From Diplodia intermedia (taxonomy: Eukaryota; Ascomycota; Dothideomycetes; Botryosphaeriales; Botryosphaeriaceae), in assembly GCA_021495925.1 (NCBI GenBank), contig JAKEKT010000002.1, positions 62,001-126,000 of the forward strand: DNA of 64,000 bases. Reading direction: 5' to 3'. Each line of letters begins with the position of its first letter. The first letter of the stretch is position 1. The notes under the pieces were generated by a model that saw only the letters and a program-made list of their open reading frames with translations, was not told where the DNA came from and searched no databases. The translations under genes and the position numbers were made by a program. This document shows positions 41,009 to 52,598 of this stretch, piece by piece.

Positions 41009-43772
41009 TCAGCGAAACAGTCCTCCAACCACTCCTGCCCGCTGCTGCTGCGTTATTGCCGCGCGCTGAAGTTGCTCGCCCGCGTCTTCGTCCTTGATGG
41101 CGCCCGCGCCGGCTGCTGGAGGGCCGCCGCCCCCCTCCGCGGTCGTCATTGACTGTGCGCCACCGGAGCCAGGAGGGATGCCCAAATGTGACATCAGCGC
41201 CGGGTTGTCATAAATGTCGCGGGTTGATGTTGCGCGGTGATGGTGCGAGTCTGCTGCTTGGTTATTCGCTGCTGCCTCGCGAGACGGGTGTGACCCCGGG
41301 CGGACTGGCGTCGTATCGACAGGCGGCGGCGCATGGTTGTTCCCTTGGGTGGTGCGGTTCACGGCTTGCTTCATCTGCACGATTGGCGACTCGTATAAAG
41401 CGTCGCGGTGTGCCGCGGAGGAGTTTTGACCTGCTGTGCCGGATGGAGGGTTCGACTGCATGTCTATTGTTGATGCCGAGCCGTTCGGTACTTGCAAATC
41501 GATTCGGTCCCTTTGGGCGGCCGGAGTTGCGAATGGGTTGCCGACTGCGTGTTGTTGAGACCCTGGGGCCTGGTAGTTGTTGTGATTATGTGCGGGGTGC
41601 TGGGGGTTGGCCCAGGCATTTTGCTCGAAAAATTGCTCCTCAGCGGCAGCTCTGTCGGCACGCGATGGGTCGACAGGCCCTGCTGGGCGGGCTGCTGGTG
41701 CTGCTGGACGGATTGGTATCTGCAGGAGATGTTCAGCCACCGGTCGATCGGCTTATACACTAACGAGGACACTCACTCCCATGGCAGCCAGATCCTGGTC
41801 CGTTTCAGGGACACGGGCAGCAGCGAGGTCGGGTGCGGCAGGGAAGCCGACATGCTTCGCGATGCCAGACAGAATAGACACCTCCAGATTGTAGGCCGTT
41901 TGTTGCTGCACTTGCTGCGACCGCTTTTGGGGGAACTTGACGCTGTAGTCCCGCTCGTTTGTTCCCCAATAGCGTCTCTCTCTTTGCAGCTGCGTTACCC
42001 GTTTGTTGCATTCGGACAGATAGTCCATGCGAAGCTCGGCGGCATCGTGCATATATTGGCCATGTACCGAGTTGCGCATGGCCACGTACTGCTTCCGGAG
42101 TATGTCCTTCTTCAATCCTAACCGAACGTCCTCCTGCCGGATTTTTTCATCGCGGCGTTTGTCGACAGCTTGCAGCATGAGGAGGTATTCATGATGGGTC
42201 GAATCAGGCCGCCTCAACTGATCAAGTTCGAGTGAGAGCCGGTCGAGCTGTTCCTCCAGCCGTCTAATCAGTTGGTCAGCGTTGGTTCCATGCCAGGCAT
42301 TTTCGGAGTGCTTACTTCTTTTGGAAGGCCAAAAATTGTTTTTCAATCTTGTTGAGCTCCTCAAGGGCGTTGTGTTTCCGGTCTCCTAGCCATTCATTAG
42401 TAATGCTTGCTAATGCTTGCTCGGTTACTTACGCTCTTCTTCAATTAACGTCGAGTCCTCACCCTCGAGCTCACCTTCGTGAGCCTCGTCATCTTCGGCT
42501 TCTTGAGGCGTCGCGGCGTGTTCCTCGTTGTCGTGAGACTTTCCTTTCTTGCCTTTCCGTTGCCCCTTCTTCCCTTTAGACTTTTTCGAGCCAGCGGAAG
42601 CGTCGTTTGTCGCTTCTTGCGCAGCCTCTTCGTTATCTTCACCCTCAGCAAGCGGTTCCTCAATCTCCTTGGGCGTGTGGTCTCCCCCCTCCTCGGCGAC
42701 GCGTTCCTCACCCTCACCATCCACGTCCATAGGGTCGCCATTCAGCTCGACCGGCCGGGTGGGGCTGGGACGCTTCCGTGCGGGTTGATCGTTGTCAAGG
42801 TCGTCCGCAATGGATGACAGAGCGCTACTCGATCGCTTGCGCTTGCGTTCGCTACCGTCGGGCGAAGCTGAGTCCTCAGGATCCTCAGGGTCCTCAGGGT
42901 CCTCAGGGTCGCCTTCGGCATTGTGCTTGTCCTCGGCGGGGAGCTCGTCGTCCTCGTCGCTGAGGTCGTCGGCATCCGAGTTGGCCTTGCGTTGCCGCGT
43001 AGGGAGAGCAGGGCTCTGGCTAAGGTTCTCTGGTTCCGCCGGTACGACGACCTTCGCTAGCTTGCTGGGGCTCCGGCCCTCGGAACCATTTGTGACGTCG
43101 GTGGCCGTGCGCGTGGGTTTGCGCGGAGTGCTGTCAATGCGCTCTGTTTCCGCCTCGGAGTCGTTCTCGTCGGCTGCGGGCGATGCGACGTCCCGCAACG
43201 CGGCCTCGTCGCGGTCCTCGATGCTCTCCTCGGGCTCGCTGAGGCTGCTCGAGCCCTCGTCGCCGACATCGGCGATGCCCCCATTGTGTACGGCGTCATG
43301 CTCGTTCGTGCCGTTCGTTTCGGCAGACATTGTCGCGAGAGCTTCGGCCGGGGCGGTGCCCGTGGGGGTGTCCTGGGCGGTGGAGCTGTTGCGCGGGTGG
43401 GGCACGTCGCGCGGGAGGGGAGGCGACGCGGGCTCTGGCGACTCAAGAGGCTCGGGGGTGGGAGCTTTCGCAGGAATGTGTGTGGGCGTCGAGTGGCCGG
43501 TATCTAGCAGCGAGACGATGCGTGAGTGGGTTTGCTTGTGACCGCCAGAGCTCAATGACGTGGTGGGCGGTCGCGACGGTGGGCGTACGTGGGACAGAGG
43601 CTATCTCGGCGCTTGCGAGCTACCACACAGCTGGCACGGCGCGACAACGAAGCCTCCGAGAGACATGGCCGGCGTGGGCAGCAGAGGGCGACTTACCAGT
43701 CGTGGTGGTTGCTGCGCCCGTCTCTGGAGCGGTCTTGGACCTGCTCCTACTGCTCCGGGGCAGCGCGTGCAT
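41009..43772 (-). CDS. DEP1: Dep1/Sds3-family subunit of an Rpd3L-type histone deacetylase complex
   Basis: Exons complement(41009..41719, 41777..42263, 42316..42385, 42433..43503, 43697..43772); 2415 nt, 804 aa. The first 380 residues are disordered, acidic and Ser/Pro-rich, with a 9-bp minisatellite encoding a PED repeat (42873..42908) and a Lys/Gly-rich patch (KKSKGKKGQRKGKKGK). The Sds3-like coiled-coil domain is at about 382-560 (DRKHNALEELNKIEKQFLAF, DQLRRPDSTHHEYLLML, VDKRRDEKIRQEDVRLGL, LQRERRYWG). In yeast and fission yeast this domain assembles the Sin3-Rpd3L complex. The C-terminal 240 residues are Gln/Pro/Ala-rich. Exon 1 (MHALPRSSRSRSK) with a 193-nt intron is the least sure part; a downstream in-frame ATG at 43330 is the alternative start. 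Whether the orthologue is Dep1 or Sds3 is not settled here. Confidence 0.78.
42873..42908. repeat. 9-bp minisatellite inside DEP1
   Basis: Four tandem copies of TCCTCAGGG (first copy ends GGA) on the plus strand. On the coding minus strand they encode an acidic Pro-Glu-Asp repeat. Copy number is likely to vary between strains. Confidence 0.88.
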
Positions 43773-44222
43773 GGTGCGCCAGCGTCAGTGGCCCACCAGA
43801 CGATGTGTAGAGCGGGGCGAGGCCGCGGGACGGCGCTCGGGGGCAGGCGGGCGAAATTGGACGATTGCGGGTGAAGTGCACAGGCGGCCGCGCGGGAGCG
43901 GTGCGGGCGTGAGGGTGCGGAGAGCTGGGGCTCTTGGTCGAGACGTCGCGGTCGCGCGGGCGGACGGGCACACAGCTCTGTGGCGGGATGGCTGAGCGGG
44001 AGGGCACCAGAAGCTCTGGGCTGGTGGGCGTGGGGAGGAGTGTTTTGGCGGGTGATCTCTCGTCTCGCAGCTCTGCACTGGAGCCGTCCAGGGCACACGC
44101 CCGCCCGAAAGCCCGCTAGCGTTCGCGTCGGCGATAGAAAATGTCGAAACGCCGATCCCAGCCCGCGTTTCTTTCTCGCGCCCAGCAGCGATACTATCTG
44201 CCTCGCGAAAAAACCTCGCGCC
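43773..44222. promoter_or_regulatory. Divergent promoter between DEP1 and NOP12
   Basis: 450 bp between two start codons pointing away from each other. GC-rich on the DEP1 side; the leader near NOP12 is pyrimidine-rich (44165..44185). No clear binding motif. Confidence 0.4.
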
Positions 44223-46097
44223 ATGGCCAAGGACAAGTCCAAGAAGGCTGCTGCCGCGCCTGCCGCCTCCGATGCCTCGTTGAAGCTCACGGCCAGCAAG
44301 AAGGCTATTGACCCAACCTTGGCCTCGCTCTTCGCAACCAGCGTGAGCTTCGCAATTTCCATACAACCCGCCTAGCTGAATTCTCATGCTTTTTCCAGGT
44401 CGGTCCCGCGAAGCCGCGCCCCAAAGAGGCCTATCTGCAGCCGCCGCCGAGAACCGCGCCCGAACCCGAAGCCGACGACCAAGAGGACGACGACGACGAG
44501 GCGGACGAAGACGATGAGGATCTCTCCAGCATTGACGAGGAGTTGCCCGAGGATGATGATGAGGACGTGGACGAGGACGGTGACGCGGTCATGCTCCCGG
44601 CAGAGGACGCCAGTTCCGACGAGGATGCTGCAATCCCTGTCCACGAAAGCTTAGCGGCCGAGAAGTCGCAGCGCAAACGCAAGCGCAAGGGCGACGTAGA
44701 CGAGCTTGAGGATGTGTACATGCGCAAGCTCGAGAAAGAAGAGGCCAGGGAAGAGGCCAAGAGAAAAGCCGAGAGGGGCAGCAAGCGCCAGAAGAAGGAG
44801 GACGGCGAGGCTGCTGAGGTCTCAGGCGAGTCCGAAGAGGATGGCGAGGGCGCGTCGTCGGATGAGGACGTCCGCTCGGACGATGGTGGAGACGAGGATG
44901 CTGAGTCCGACTCGGAGATACCCCAGCACGAGACGCAAACCTCACGGCCCAAGGACGAAACCGAGCTGGAGAAGGCCTCTCGCACCGTGTTCCTCGGCAA
45001 CGTCTCGATCGATGCGATTTCCGAAAAGTCGGCGAAGAAGACGCTGATTAAGCACATGTCTTCTTTCCTGTCCGAACTCCCTGAGCATAAGCCTCCGCAC
45101 AAGTTTGATTCGATCCGCTTCCGTTCCACTCCCTTTTCAACCTTCATCCCCAAGAAGGCCGCCTATGCTACCAAGGAGGTCATGGATGAGACGGCTCACA
45201 GCACAAACGCCTACGTCGTCTATACCACGAACCAGGCCGCGAGGGAAGCTGCGAGGCGTTTGAACGGCACCGTGGTGTTGAACCGCCATTTGCGCGTCGA
45301 CGAGGTTGCTCATCCCGCCAAGACCGACCACCGCCGCTGCGTTTTCGTCGGCAACCTCAGCTTTGTCGATGACGAGAGCATGATCCAAGAGGCCGAGGCA
45401 AAGAGGCTGGGGAAGGAAGTTAGAAAAAAGAAGGAGCCCGGTGACGTTGAAGAGGGTCTGTGGAGGACTTTCGGCAAAGTCGGTACTGTTGAGAGCGTCA
45501 GAGTGATCCGCGACCCCAAGACCAGAGTCGGAAAGGGTTTCGCGTATGTGCAGTTTACGGTAAGCAATCCACGTGAACCGACTTTGGCTGGAGCGCATTT
45601 CACTGACACGCTCGCAGGATGAGAATGCCGTGGAAGCAGCTTTGCTGTACAACGACAAGAAGTTCCCGCCCATGCTCCCGCGCAAGCTCCGTGTCGTGCG
45701 CGCCAAAGGCATCAAGCGCAACAAGACCAACTCGGCAACCTCGACTCGTCCCGTTTCCACCAAGGGCGTGTACAACCCCAAGGTCTCTGCTGAGGAGCGG
45801 TCCATGCAGGGCCGTGCAGCCAAACTTTTTGGAAAGGCCGGTGCTGCCAAGATCAAATCCGCGGGCAGGCCCGAGGGAAAGAGGGACTTCAAGACTAGGG
45901 AGGATAAGCCTGCCAACGGCATGTTCAAGACCCCTGAACAGTTCGTCTTCGAGGGCCATCGCGCAACGGAGAAGCAGGGCAAGACCGGCCTGAAGCTGGG
46001 CGGAAAGAAGGGCAAGGGCAAGAAGGGCGGGAAGCCGACGTCAAGAAGCAGCAAGAGAGGTGCAGCATGGAAGGCTGCGGGAGGAAAGAAGGACTAA
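44223..46097 (+). CDS. NOP12: Nucleolar RNA-binding protein Nop12
   Basis: Exons 44223..44342, 44399..45559, 45618..46097; 1761 nt, 586 aa. Nop12 is a nucleolar two-RRM protein needed for 60S maturation (5.8S/25S rRNA region) in yeast. The N-terminal 220 residues are highly acidic, low-complexity stretches alternating with Lys/Arg clusters (KSQRKRKRKGDVDEL). RRM1 begins RTVFLGNVSIDAI (about 250) and contains a long insertion. RRM2 begins RRCVFVGNLSFVDD, with an insert rich in Lys/Glu, and has RNP1 as KGFAYVQF. The C-terminus is very basic (KGIKRNKTNS, GKKGKGKKGGKP). Introns 56 and 58 nt. The intron 45560..45617 splits RRM2 right after VQFT, and the join VQFT|DENAVEAAL confirms it. A CAATAAAC sequence at 46220 may serve polyadenylation. 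Confidence 0.93.
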
Positions 46098-46649
46098 GCA
46101 GTCTTTTCCCCCATACATGCATTGTTACGGGGTTTCGGCGTAGGATAACGAAAAGTCCCAAGAATTTTTCATCGAGCGTGGTGCAGTGGATGAGGCAATC
46201 TATCCCTTTCTCACGGTGGTCAATAAACGGGTGAAACGTTACGTCAACAGGGGCATCAAGCTCGCAGTCGGTTGCAAAACAATTTGACACTTCTCAAACA
46301 AATTCTTTGACATGATCTCGAAATGTATATCTGCATACAGATATTTGCTTTGGCTGTTGTACTCGGGCAGCCGTGGAAGTCTCTAAACGCCCAACGAGAC
46401 CGGACGATGTTGCGCTTACCTCCGTCCATCGCAATCCACCCCTCAAAAGAAGACGAAAATATATCACCTCGTCATGAAAATCAACTGTGGAGAGAGGTCA
46501 CATGTCGAATCCTCACGGTGGAGAGCTCTCTCAATCTCATCCCCTACTCCATTCGTCGAAGCCCGAGAAACACACAGATCATGACATTGCATTCGCCTGC
46601 TAGCTAGCCATCTACATCAATCCACATGGCTGGTGAAAAGCGGACTGTC
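46098..46649. other. Convergent 3' region of NOP12 and AMS1
   Basis: 552 nt, AT-richer than the flanks. Contains 3' UTRs of two convergent genes, with a candidate poly(A) signal near 46220. No other feature seen. Confidence 0.4.
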
Positions 46650-49600
46650 TTACAGCTGCAGCCTGAACGTCGCAACCTCAAACGCCCTCAACTCGACCTC
46701 CACACCACCATCCTCCACGTCCAACTCCTCACCATCATCCTCGAGCAAGTTCGTCTTGAACGCCTTCTTGACCGGAACCTTGCCCCACTCGATCCTACCC
46801 CTTGCCCTGCCGCCGAGCGAGTCGTACACGCGCAAGATGACGCTCCTGCCCGTCCGCTTCGGCAGCTCGCCGCGCGAGACGTCGTCGTCGTCCTCGCCAC
46901 GCTTGACCGTGTCCAAAATGAGGGCGTCGGAGCCGACAATCTTGAACGTCGAGAGCAAGCCCTGGACCGCGTACGGGTCAGGGTGCGCTTGGAATTTGAT
47001 TGGGTGGTTGAAGTTGAACGCGCTTCTGACCGTCTTTGAGCCGACGGGGCCGGAGTGCGGCAAGATGGCGTAGCGGATGCGGTGAGATCCCATGTCCGCG
47101 TGCGCGTCCGGTGCCTTGGGCGCACGGAGGAGGGACAGGCGCATGAGGCTGCCGCAGGTTGCGAAGCCGTACTTGGAGTCGTTCAGGATGGAAACACCGT
47201 AGCCGGCCTCGGAAAGATCGGCCCACTTGTGGCAACAGACTTCGAACTTAGCCATGTCCCAGGTCGTGTTGTAGTGAGTTGGTCGGCGGACGATGCCGAA
47301 CTGCGTCTCATACGACGCTTCTTGGTTGACGATATCGACTGGGAACTCCACCTTTAGGAACTTCATTGACTCATGCCACTCAACCTCGCTCTCCATCTCT
47401 ACATACGAGGGCTGATCGTCCACGGTAGCAGAGAGGCTGACAGTTGTCTTGACCCAGCTCTTGTCGCTGATCCTTGTCTCAATGACCACGCTGGCACGGT
47501 GAGGCCCGCTCTCGGAAATGGACCATTGGCTCGGCTTGAGTTCCTGGCGGGATTCAAGGTGGTAAACCTCGACATCCCAAGCCTGCCAGTAGAGTGGCTT
47601 GTCGTCGAAGATAACTAGTTGGTTTGCCTTCTTGCCAGATGGGATGATCTCGCGCTTAGCCTGGAGGTCGAAGAGGGAGGTAATGACACCCTGGTCGATC
47701 TCAACCCTAAACTGACTGTTGGTGAGCTGGTATACATCCTTTCTGATTTCGTTGATAGAAACGGTTGACTTCGTCGAGGCAAGCTGGACGCTGAGAATGC
47801 CAGTGGTGCCTTCAACCTGACCATAAGAAGAGTCCGAGATCTTGACAATCTCGCTCCGGCTCCAGGGGAGAGTGTTCAAAGCGACCACTCTAGCAGTGGA
47901 ACTGGGCTTTTTCTCAAATCCAAGCACGTCCAAGGCATCCGAGAGGAGCTTCTCGCCAGTTTGGAACACCTTCTCATAGAGCTGGACTTATGTCAGTAAT
48001 TGAATCAGGGGGGATGTGTACAGAATTACCTCATCCGAATCATCATAACACATTTCGATGGAACTTCCAGGCAAACAATCGTGGAACTGGCAAAGCAGAG
48101 TCGATTCCCACATGTCATCGATGGCCTCCTTGGGGTATTTGTACGTCGATTTTCCACCCAGGACAAGGTCTTTGATGCTCGCGAGGGTTGCCAAGTACTC
48201 AATGTCGTGCAGGAGGATTTCTGACTTGCGGTTATTGCGCTTGTTGTTGGCCTGGGTTGTGTAGGTTCCTCGGTGCAGCTCAAAGTACAGCTCACCATAC
48301 CAGGTTACAAAGTCAGTGCCCTCCTCGGCTTTCTTTTCGAGCTTTGCGAAGAAGTCATCCACCGAGTCACCCATCTTGACCCGGGGGAGAAGGCCGACGT
48401 TATCACTGACGCCACGGCAGCGCCTCAACTTCTCGACGTGCTGCCAGGTCGGACCACCACCGCCGTCACCCTTGCCGAATACGAGGAGAGAGGTTGCGTC
48501 TTGATCCAGAGACTTGTGCTGGGTCACGCTCCGCTTGACGTCCCCGAAGTGAGCCTCTGCGGTGTAGGTCTCCGCTGGAGTCATATGGCAGATGACTTGG
48601 CTGCCATCCAGCGACACCCAGTTGAATGTGGTGTGAGGAAAGTTGTTGATGTTGTTCCAGCTAAGCTTCTGGGTGAAGAATCTGCTCATGCCTGCCAGTC
48701 GGCACAGCTGAGGCAGTTGCGTGGAGTAGCCAAAGGTATCGGGCAGCCAGAATGTCTTGCATCTCTGACCGAAGTGGCTCTCAAAGAACCGCTGGCCGTA
48801 CACGAACTGACGCACTAGCGACTCTCCACTAGGCATGTTCGTATCGTGCTCTACCCAGCTACCACCAATAGGCTGGAACCTTCCCTCCTTGACCTTTTGC
48901 TTCACGCGGTCGTAGACCGAAGGGTATAGCTGCTCCAGCCACTTGTACTGCTGGGCCTGAGAGCAGCAGAAGCGCAGTTCGGGGTAGCGATCCATCAGAT
49001 CGCACTGGTTGGACCATGAGCGAGCAACCTTTCGCTTGGTCTCCGCCCACGGCCAGAGCCAACAGGTATCAATGTGGCAGTGGCCAATGCCGCTTATAAT
49101 GGACTCCTGAGGACCATCGTACACGGCGGCCGAATCCACCTTATCTCCTAGGTACTTCTTCGCTATCTTGCGGCCCTCTTTGATAGCTTCATTGCTGCCG
49201 TGGCCGGCAATGAAGGTGTCCATGATCGAGTTGCATACCTGCAGCGCCTGGTGAGACTCCCAGGAGTCGCCGGGGAACTCCCTTGCGCAGTCTCCAATGA
49301 TCCAGAAGTCGATGTACAGAGCGCGGGCCTCCAGGTTGATGGCGACAATGTCGGCCGTGTGCAGCTGGAAATACTTGTTCGGATTAGGCGGCTGGATGGA
49401 GTCGCCACCAGGGGCATTGCCGAACATGCCATTGCAAGCCATCTCGATGTAGAAGACATGCTCCTTGCCGTCCCTGTAGCTGTGGGGCAAAATCCACTCA
49501 GTACGCTCGCCACCACCGGTCAGACCGTGCACCGGATCGCCATCCTCGGTCCAGATGAGACCCTCGTTGTTGGCGTCCCAGTGGAACTCGAGGTGGTTCT

Positions 49601-50012
49601 TGTGGCGGAGTTCGTCGGGCACAGTCAGGTGGATGCGGAACCAATGGGTCGACCAGCTGGGGCCAAACGACTCGCCAACGGAAGCGGGCCGGAACTTGTG
49701 CCTCGTGGCTTCCTTGAAGGTCGGACGGGTGAGGTCGGGAGGCGAGTAGACGGACAGCTTGACATGGTCGCCGCCGGAAGCGCGGGCCTCATTGATCTTG
49801 CTGTCGCGATATGAGCACATGCATTGCAGAACAAGGAGTCAATGGGAGGCTCACGGCAGAAGTCCCTTGGACTCGTACTGGCCGCCAGAGGTGAACTGAC
49901 GCAGGCGATCGAGGTAGATCTTGTGGATCTGCTTGCCCACGGGTCCGGCTGCGAGCTTGGGATACTCCTTAGAGGGTGCCATTCTGGAGGGGAGCTGTGT
50001 TTCGCCGCCCAT
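46650..50012 (-). CDS. AMS1: Vacuolar alpha-mannosidase (GH38)
   Basis: Exons complement(46650..47981, 48030..49800, 49855..50012); 3261 nt, 1086 aa. Ams1 is a class II (GH38) zinc alpha-mannosidase that degrades free oligosaccharides in the vacuole or cytosol; in yeast it reaches the vacuole by the Cvt pathway. The catalytic domain is complete: zinc-binding GIGHCHIDTCWLWPWAE, the nucleophile Asp in WLPDTFGYSTQLPQL, the late zinc His in QFHDCLPGS, plus MPSGESLVRQF and SWNNINNFPHTTF. There is no signal peptide, as expected for this subfamily. The C-terminal beta domains follow (PSGKKANQLVIFDDKPLYW onward). Start at 50012 (MGGETQLPS, good CACCATGG context); MAPSKEY at 49982 is an alternative. 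Introns 48 and 54 nt. Confidence 0.94.
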
Positions 50013-50713
50013 GGTGGAGGGGAGGCGGGCGATGCTTAGGGAGCTTTTGGGGAGCTTCTGGAGAGCGGTGCAGAGGGCAGGAGCTCGGGGGTAGCTGCAT
50101 GTCCTTGCAGCTTCCCAAGCCAGTCGTGTCGCGCTAGGCCGGGAGCTTGGGACCTCCCAACCCCGCTCCGCGAACCCCGGGCAACCATCCCAGGGATCAC
50201 CAGACGCCCTGTGCGAGCCTCTGCCCTGCTCCGCCAGCTCCGCGCACGTCATGCCATCCACGGACTCTGTCTCATCAGTAGACTTCGCGAACCAGCATTC
50301 TTGCATATTTCCGGCTGCTTGGTAGCTCCACCTGAAAGTTCCGCTTCAATTGACGTGCCTGGAATCATGTGCGTGTGGATGGGTGGTACCTGCAGAAGGC
50401 CGGCGTCTCCTTGACCAAGTCTCGTGACGCTCCTGCCTGCAGCCATCCTTGATGCATAGCCGCACTTCCTCTTTGATGCATGTGCTCGATTCAGAAACAT
50501 TATATTCGTAGAGCATGCGACTAAATTGATTACTTCCATCAATGCTGCGAAGCTTGACGCTGGCAGCCTATCTAAGTGCCTGCGTCGATATGTCCGTAGC
50601 AACCCGGTATCCATCGAGAAAAGAATGCCCCCTTTCCAACGCCGTTCCACTCCAAGCTATGCTCCCTGCCATGCAGCTCGCATGCGTTTCGCTTCATCAG
50701 GCCTGGCCCCGCT
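50013..50713. other. Intergenic region, AMS1 promoter and SNX4 3' end
   Basis: 701 nt. The left part contains the AMS1 promoter and leader; the right part is downstream of SNX4. No coding or RNA feature recognised. Confidence 0.4.
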
Positions 50714-52238
50714 CTAAGGGGTGGTGGCCTGCGCCTCAGCCTGATCTCTCTGCTCCCGTTCCATCTGCTCAAGGAACACTTCCCACGTCTCTGCCGTGTT
50801 GGCGAAGAAGTTGATATGAGCGTCGGTCAGGTCTCCCAGCGTATCCTTGAACTCCAGTGACTTGATCCGCTCAAAGTCCTGGATTTCCTTGACCGTCTGC
50901 TCGTCGAAGGCTTCAGACGTCCTCTTTGCATCCTCCACTTCGCGCGTCAGGCGCTCTATTTGCAACTCAAGCTTGCGCACGCGGTCACGTCGGCTCTGCT
51001 CATGATCCACTCCGCGGATGTCTTCCACCTTGGCACGCAGGAATCCAGATGCGCCGAGCGCCGCTGTGCTTGAGGCACTGGCGAGCGTGTCACGATCCGC
51101 CGCAGCCTTGGTCAGGTAGTCGGTCAGGCTTTCAAAATCCAGCTGCTTGTTTTCGCGTGTCTTGAGAAGCAGCTTCACTGCGTCGATGTAGGCATCCATG
51201 TCGCGGAGAGAACCCAGGTAGTCGTGTTCGGTGTGGTTGTGAAGGCCGCGCAAGCCCTGACTTGTCGTCTCGACGCTGGTTGCGAAGCTGGTAAGCGATT
51301 GCTCGACGCCAGGTTCCAACGCGACCAGCTTCTGGCATTGCGTTGCGAGGTCGCCGTAGTCGGTTGAGAGATCGCCCTGTCGCCTAGCCACGCGCGTCAC
51401 AACCTTCTCCACCAGTCCCAAGTCCTCGTCAAGCTTGTCTGCCCGCTCGCGCACGTCCACAAAGCGCTTATCCGGCTTGTGCACCTTGCTGAATGCACCC
51501 ATGAGCGTGTCTGTGAAGCTGTCGAACACGCCGCCTGAGACTTGCTCTGCGTTGGTCCCGCTCATGCTGCGCTGAGGCCGCGAGCGCATCGTCTGGTTCC
51601 AATCGCTGCTCTCAAGGAACAGCAGGAAGATGGCTGAACGGCGGAGCACCGGGTGCTGCGTCAACCGTTTGAGAAAGCGGCGCAGCGAGCTCGCCCGCCG
51701 CTGCGTGAAATCCGGGCCGAACCGGTCTCCCCTCACGTATTCCATCTTGTGCTTGTCGGGTAGCGGTGGCACGGCGCATTGCGGGTACTCTTTGCTCAGC
51801 GTTTTCCACAAGAAGACAAAGTCTGTGAAGCGTCGCCGCGAGCTGAATTCGGGTCGCTGGAAGGACTGGAAATCGCTCTGTGACAAGGCGGAAAGAGTCC
51901 GTCAGCATTCTATGTTCCGTCAGGCAGCTTCGCGGCGATCCGGGATTCTGTACCCTAGTTGTAACAAGGTAAGATATGTAGGCATCCTTGGTGCCGTCGT
52001 TCTCTTTCTGCGGTTTGTCCACAGTGCACTCGAGCATGCCTTCGCTGAAGTCCGTGTCCGCCATGGCGAAATCGATATTTCTGGAGGATGGGCGGGAGGC
52101 AGGTGTTGCAGTGGGGGCGTTGGGCTCTGGAGCTGGACGGCTGCAGATCCAGGGCGGGCGTGTTGTGAGGTTGGTGTCCGTGCTGGGCCGATGACGAAGT
52201 TGACTGGCGGCGGAGAGCCCGCCAAACAACGGGTGCAT
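50714..52238 (-). CDS. SNX4: Sorting nexin Snx4/Atg24
   Basis: Exons complement(50714..51877, 51954..52238); 1449 nt, 482 aa. Snx4 is a PX-BAR protein that binds PI3P on endosomes and, with Snx41/42, recycles v-SNAREs and Atg proteins; it is also used in selective autophagy. PX-domain signatures: RRRFTDFVFLWKTLSKEYP, VPPLPDKH, RRASSLRRFLKRLTQHPVL. The region from about 230 to the end is alpha-helical and BAR-like (VRERADKLDEDLGLVEKVV, RKLELQIERLTREVEDAKR, WEVFLEQMEREQRDQAEAQ). The intron (76 nt) joins YLVTTR to SDFQSFQRPEF, matching the family. Its donor, GTACAG, is unusual but the fit is good. The start is uncertain: 52238 (MHPLFGGLS) or 52064 (MADTDFSEG). Fungal Snx4 has a poorly conserved N-terminal tail, so I keep the longer form. 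Confidence 0.88.
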
Positions 52239-52598
52239 CGACCCCGGCACTCCGGCATAGCAATGTCGACGCTCACGCCTCAGCCCAGTTATGCTTGGCT
52301 GGCGTTTCGTTGCTCGACCGCTCCGTGTATCAAAGTAGCGCAGCCGGGCCGCGTCGACCAGAATAGCGGACTAGTCACTGCCTGCGTGTCTCGTATCATG
52401 ACGGTTTGTTCTTGGGAAAGATGAATTTCTACACAAGCTCCTTCCTCGAGCTCTCTAGGGAATTCGGAAACGACCGATGCTATGAGCAAAGCCAGCGCGA
52501 TATGACGGCGGCAGGAACCCTAACGCCAAAAAAACTCCAAGCTTCCATATGTTACATTTGCCTCTGGAAATTCATCCGTGCTTTGGTTCTTCTTGCGC
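52239..52598. other. Intergenic region between SNX4 and ADK2
   Basis: 360 nt. It holds the SNX4 promoter and the 3' UTR of ADK2 (same strand). No other feature. Confidence 0.35.

Noticed and set aside
43504..43555. Reading DEP1 straight through from a TTG at 43555
   Set aside because: No ATG. A spliced upstream exon with GTAAGT donor (43772..43697) supplies a start and joins in frame; an internal ATG at 43330 remains the fallback.
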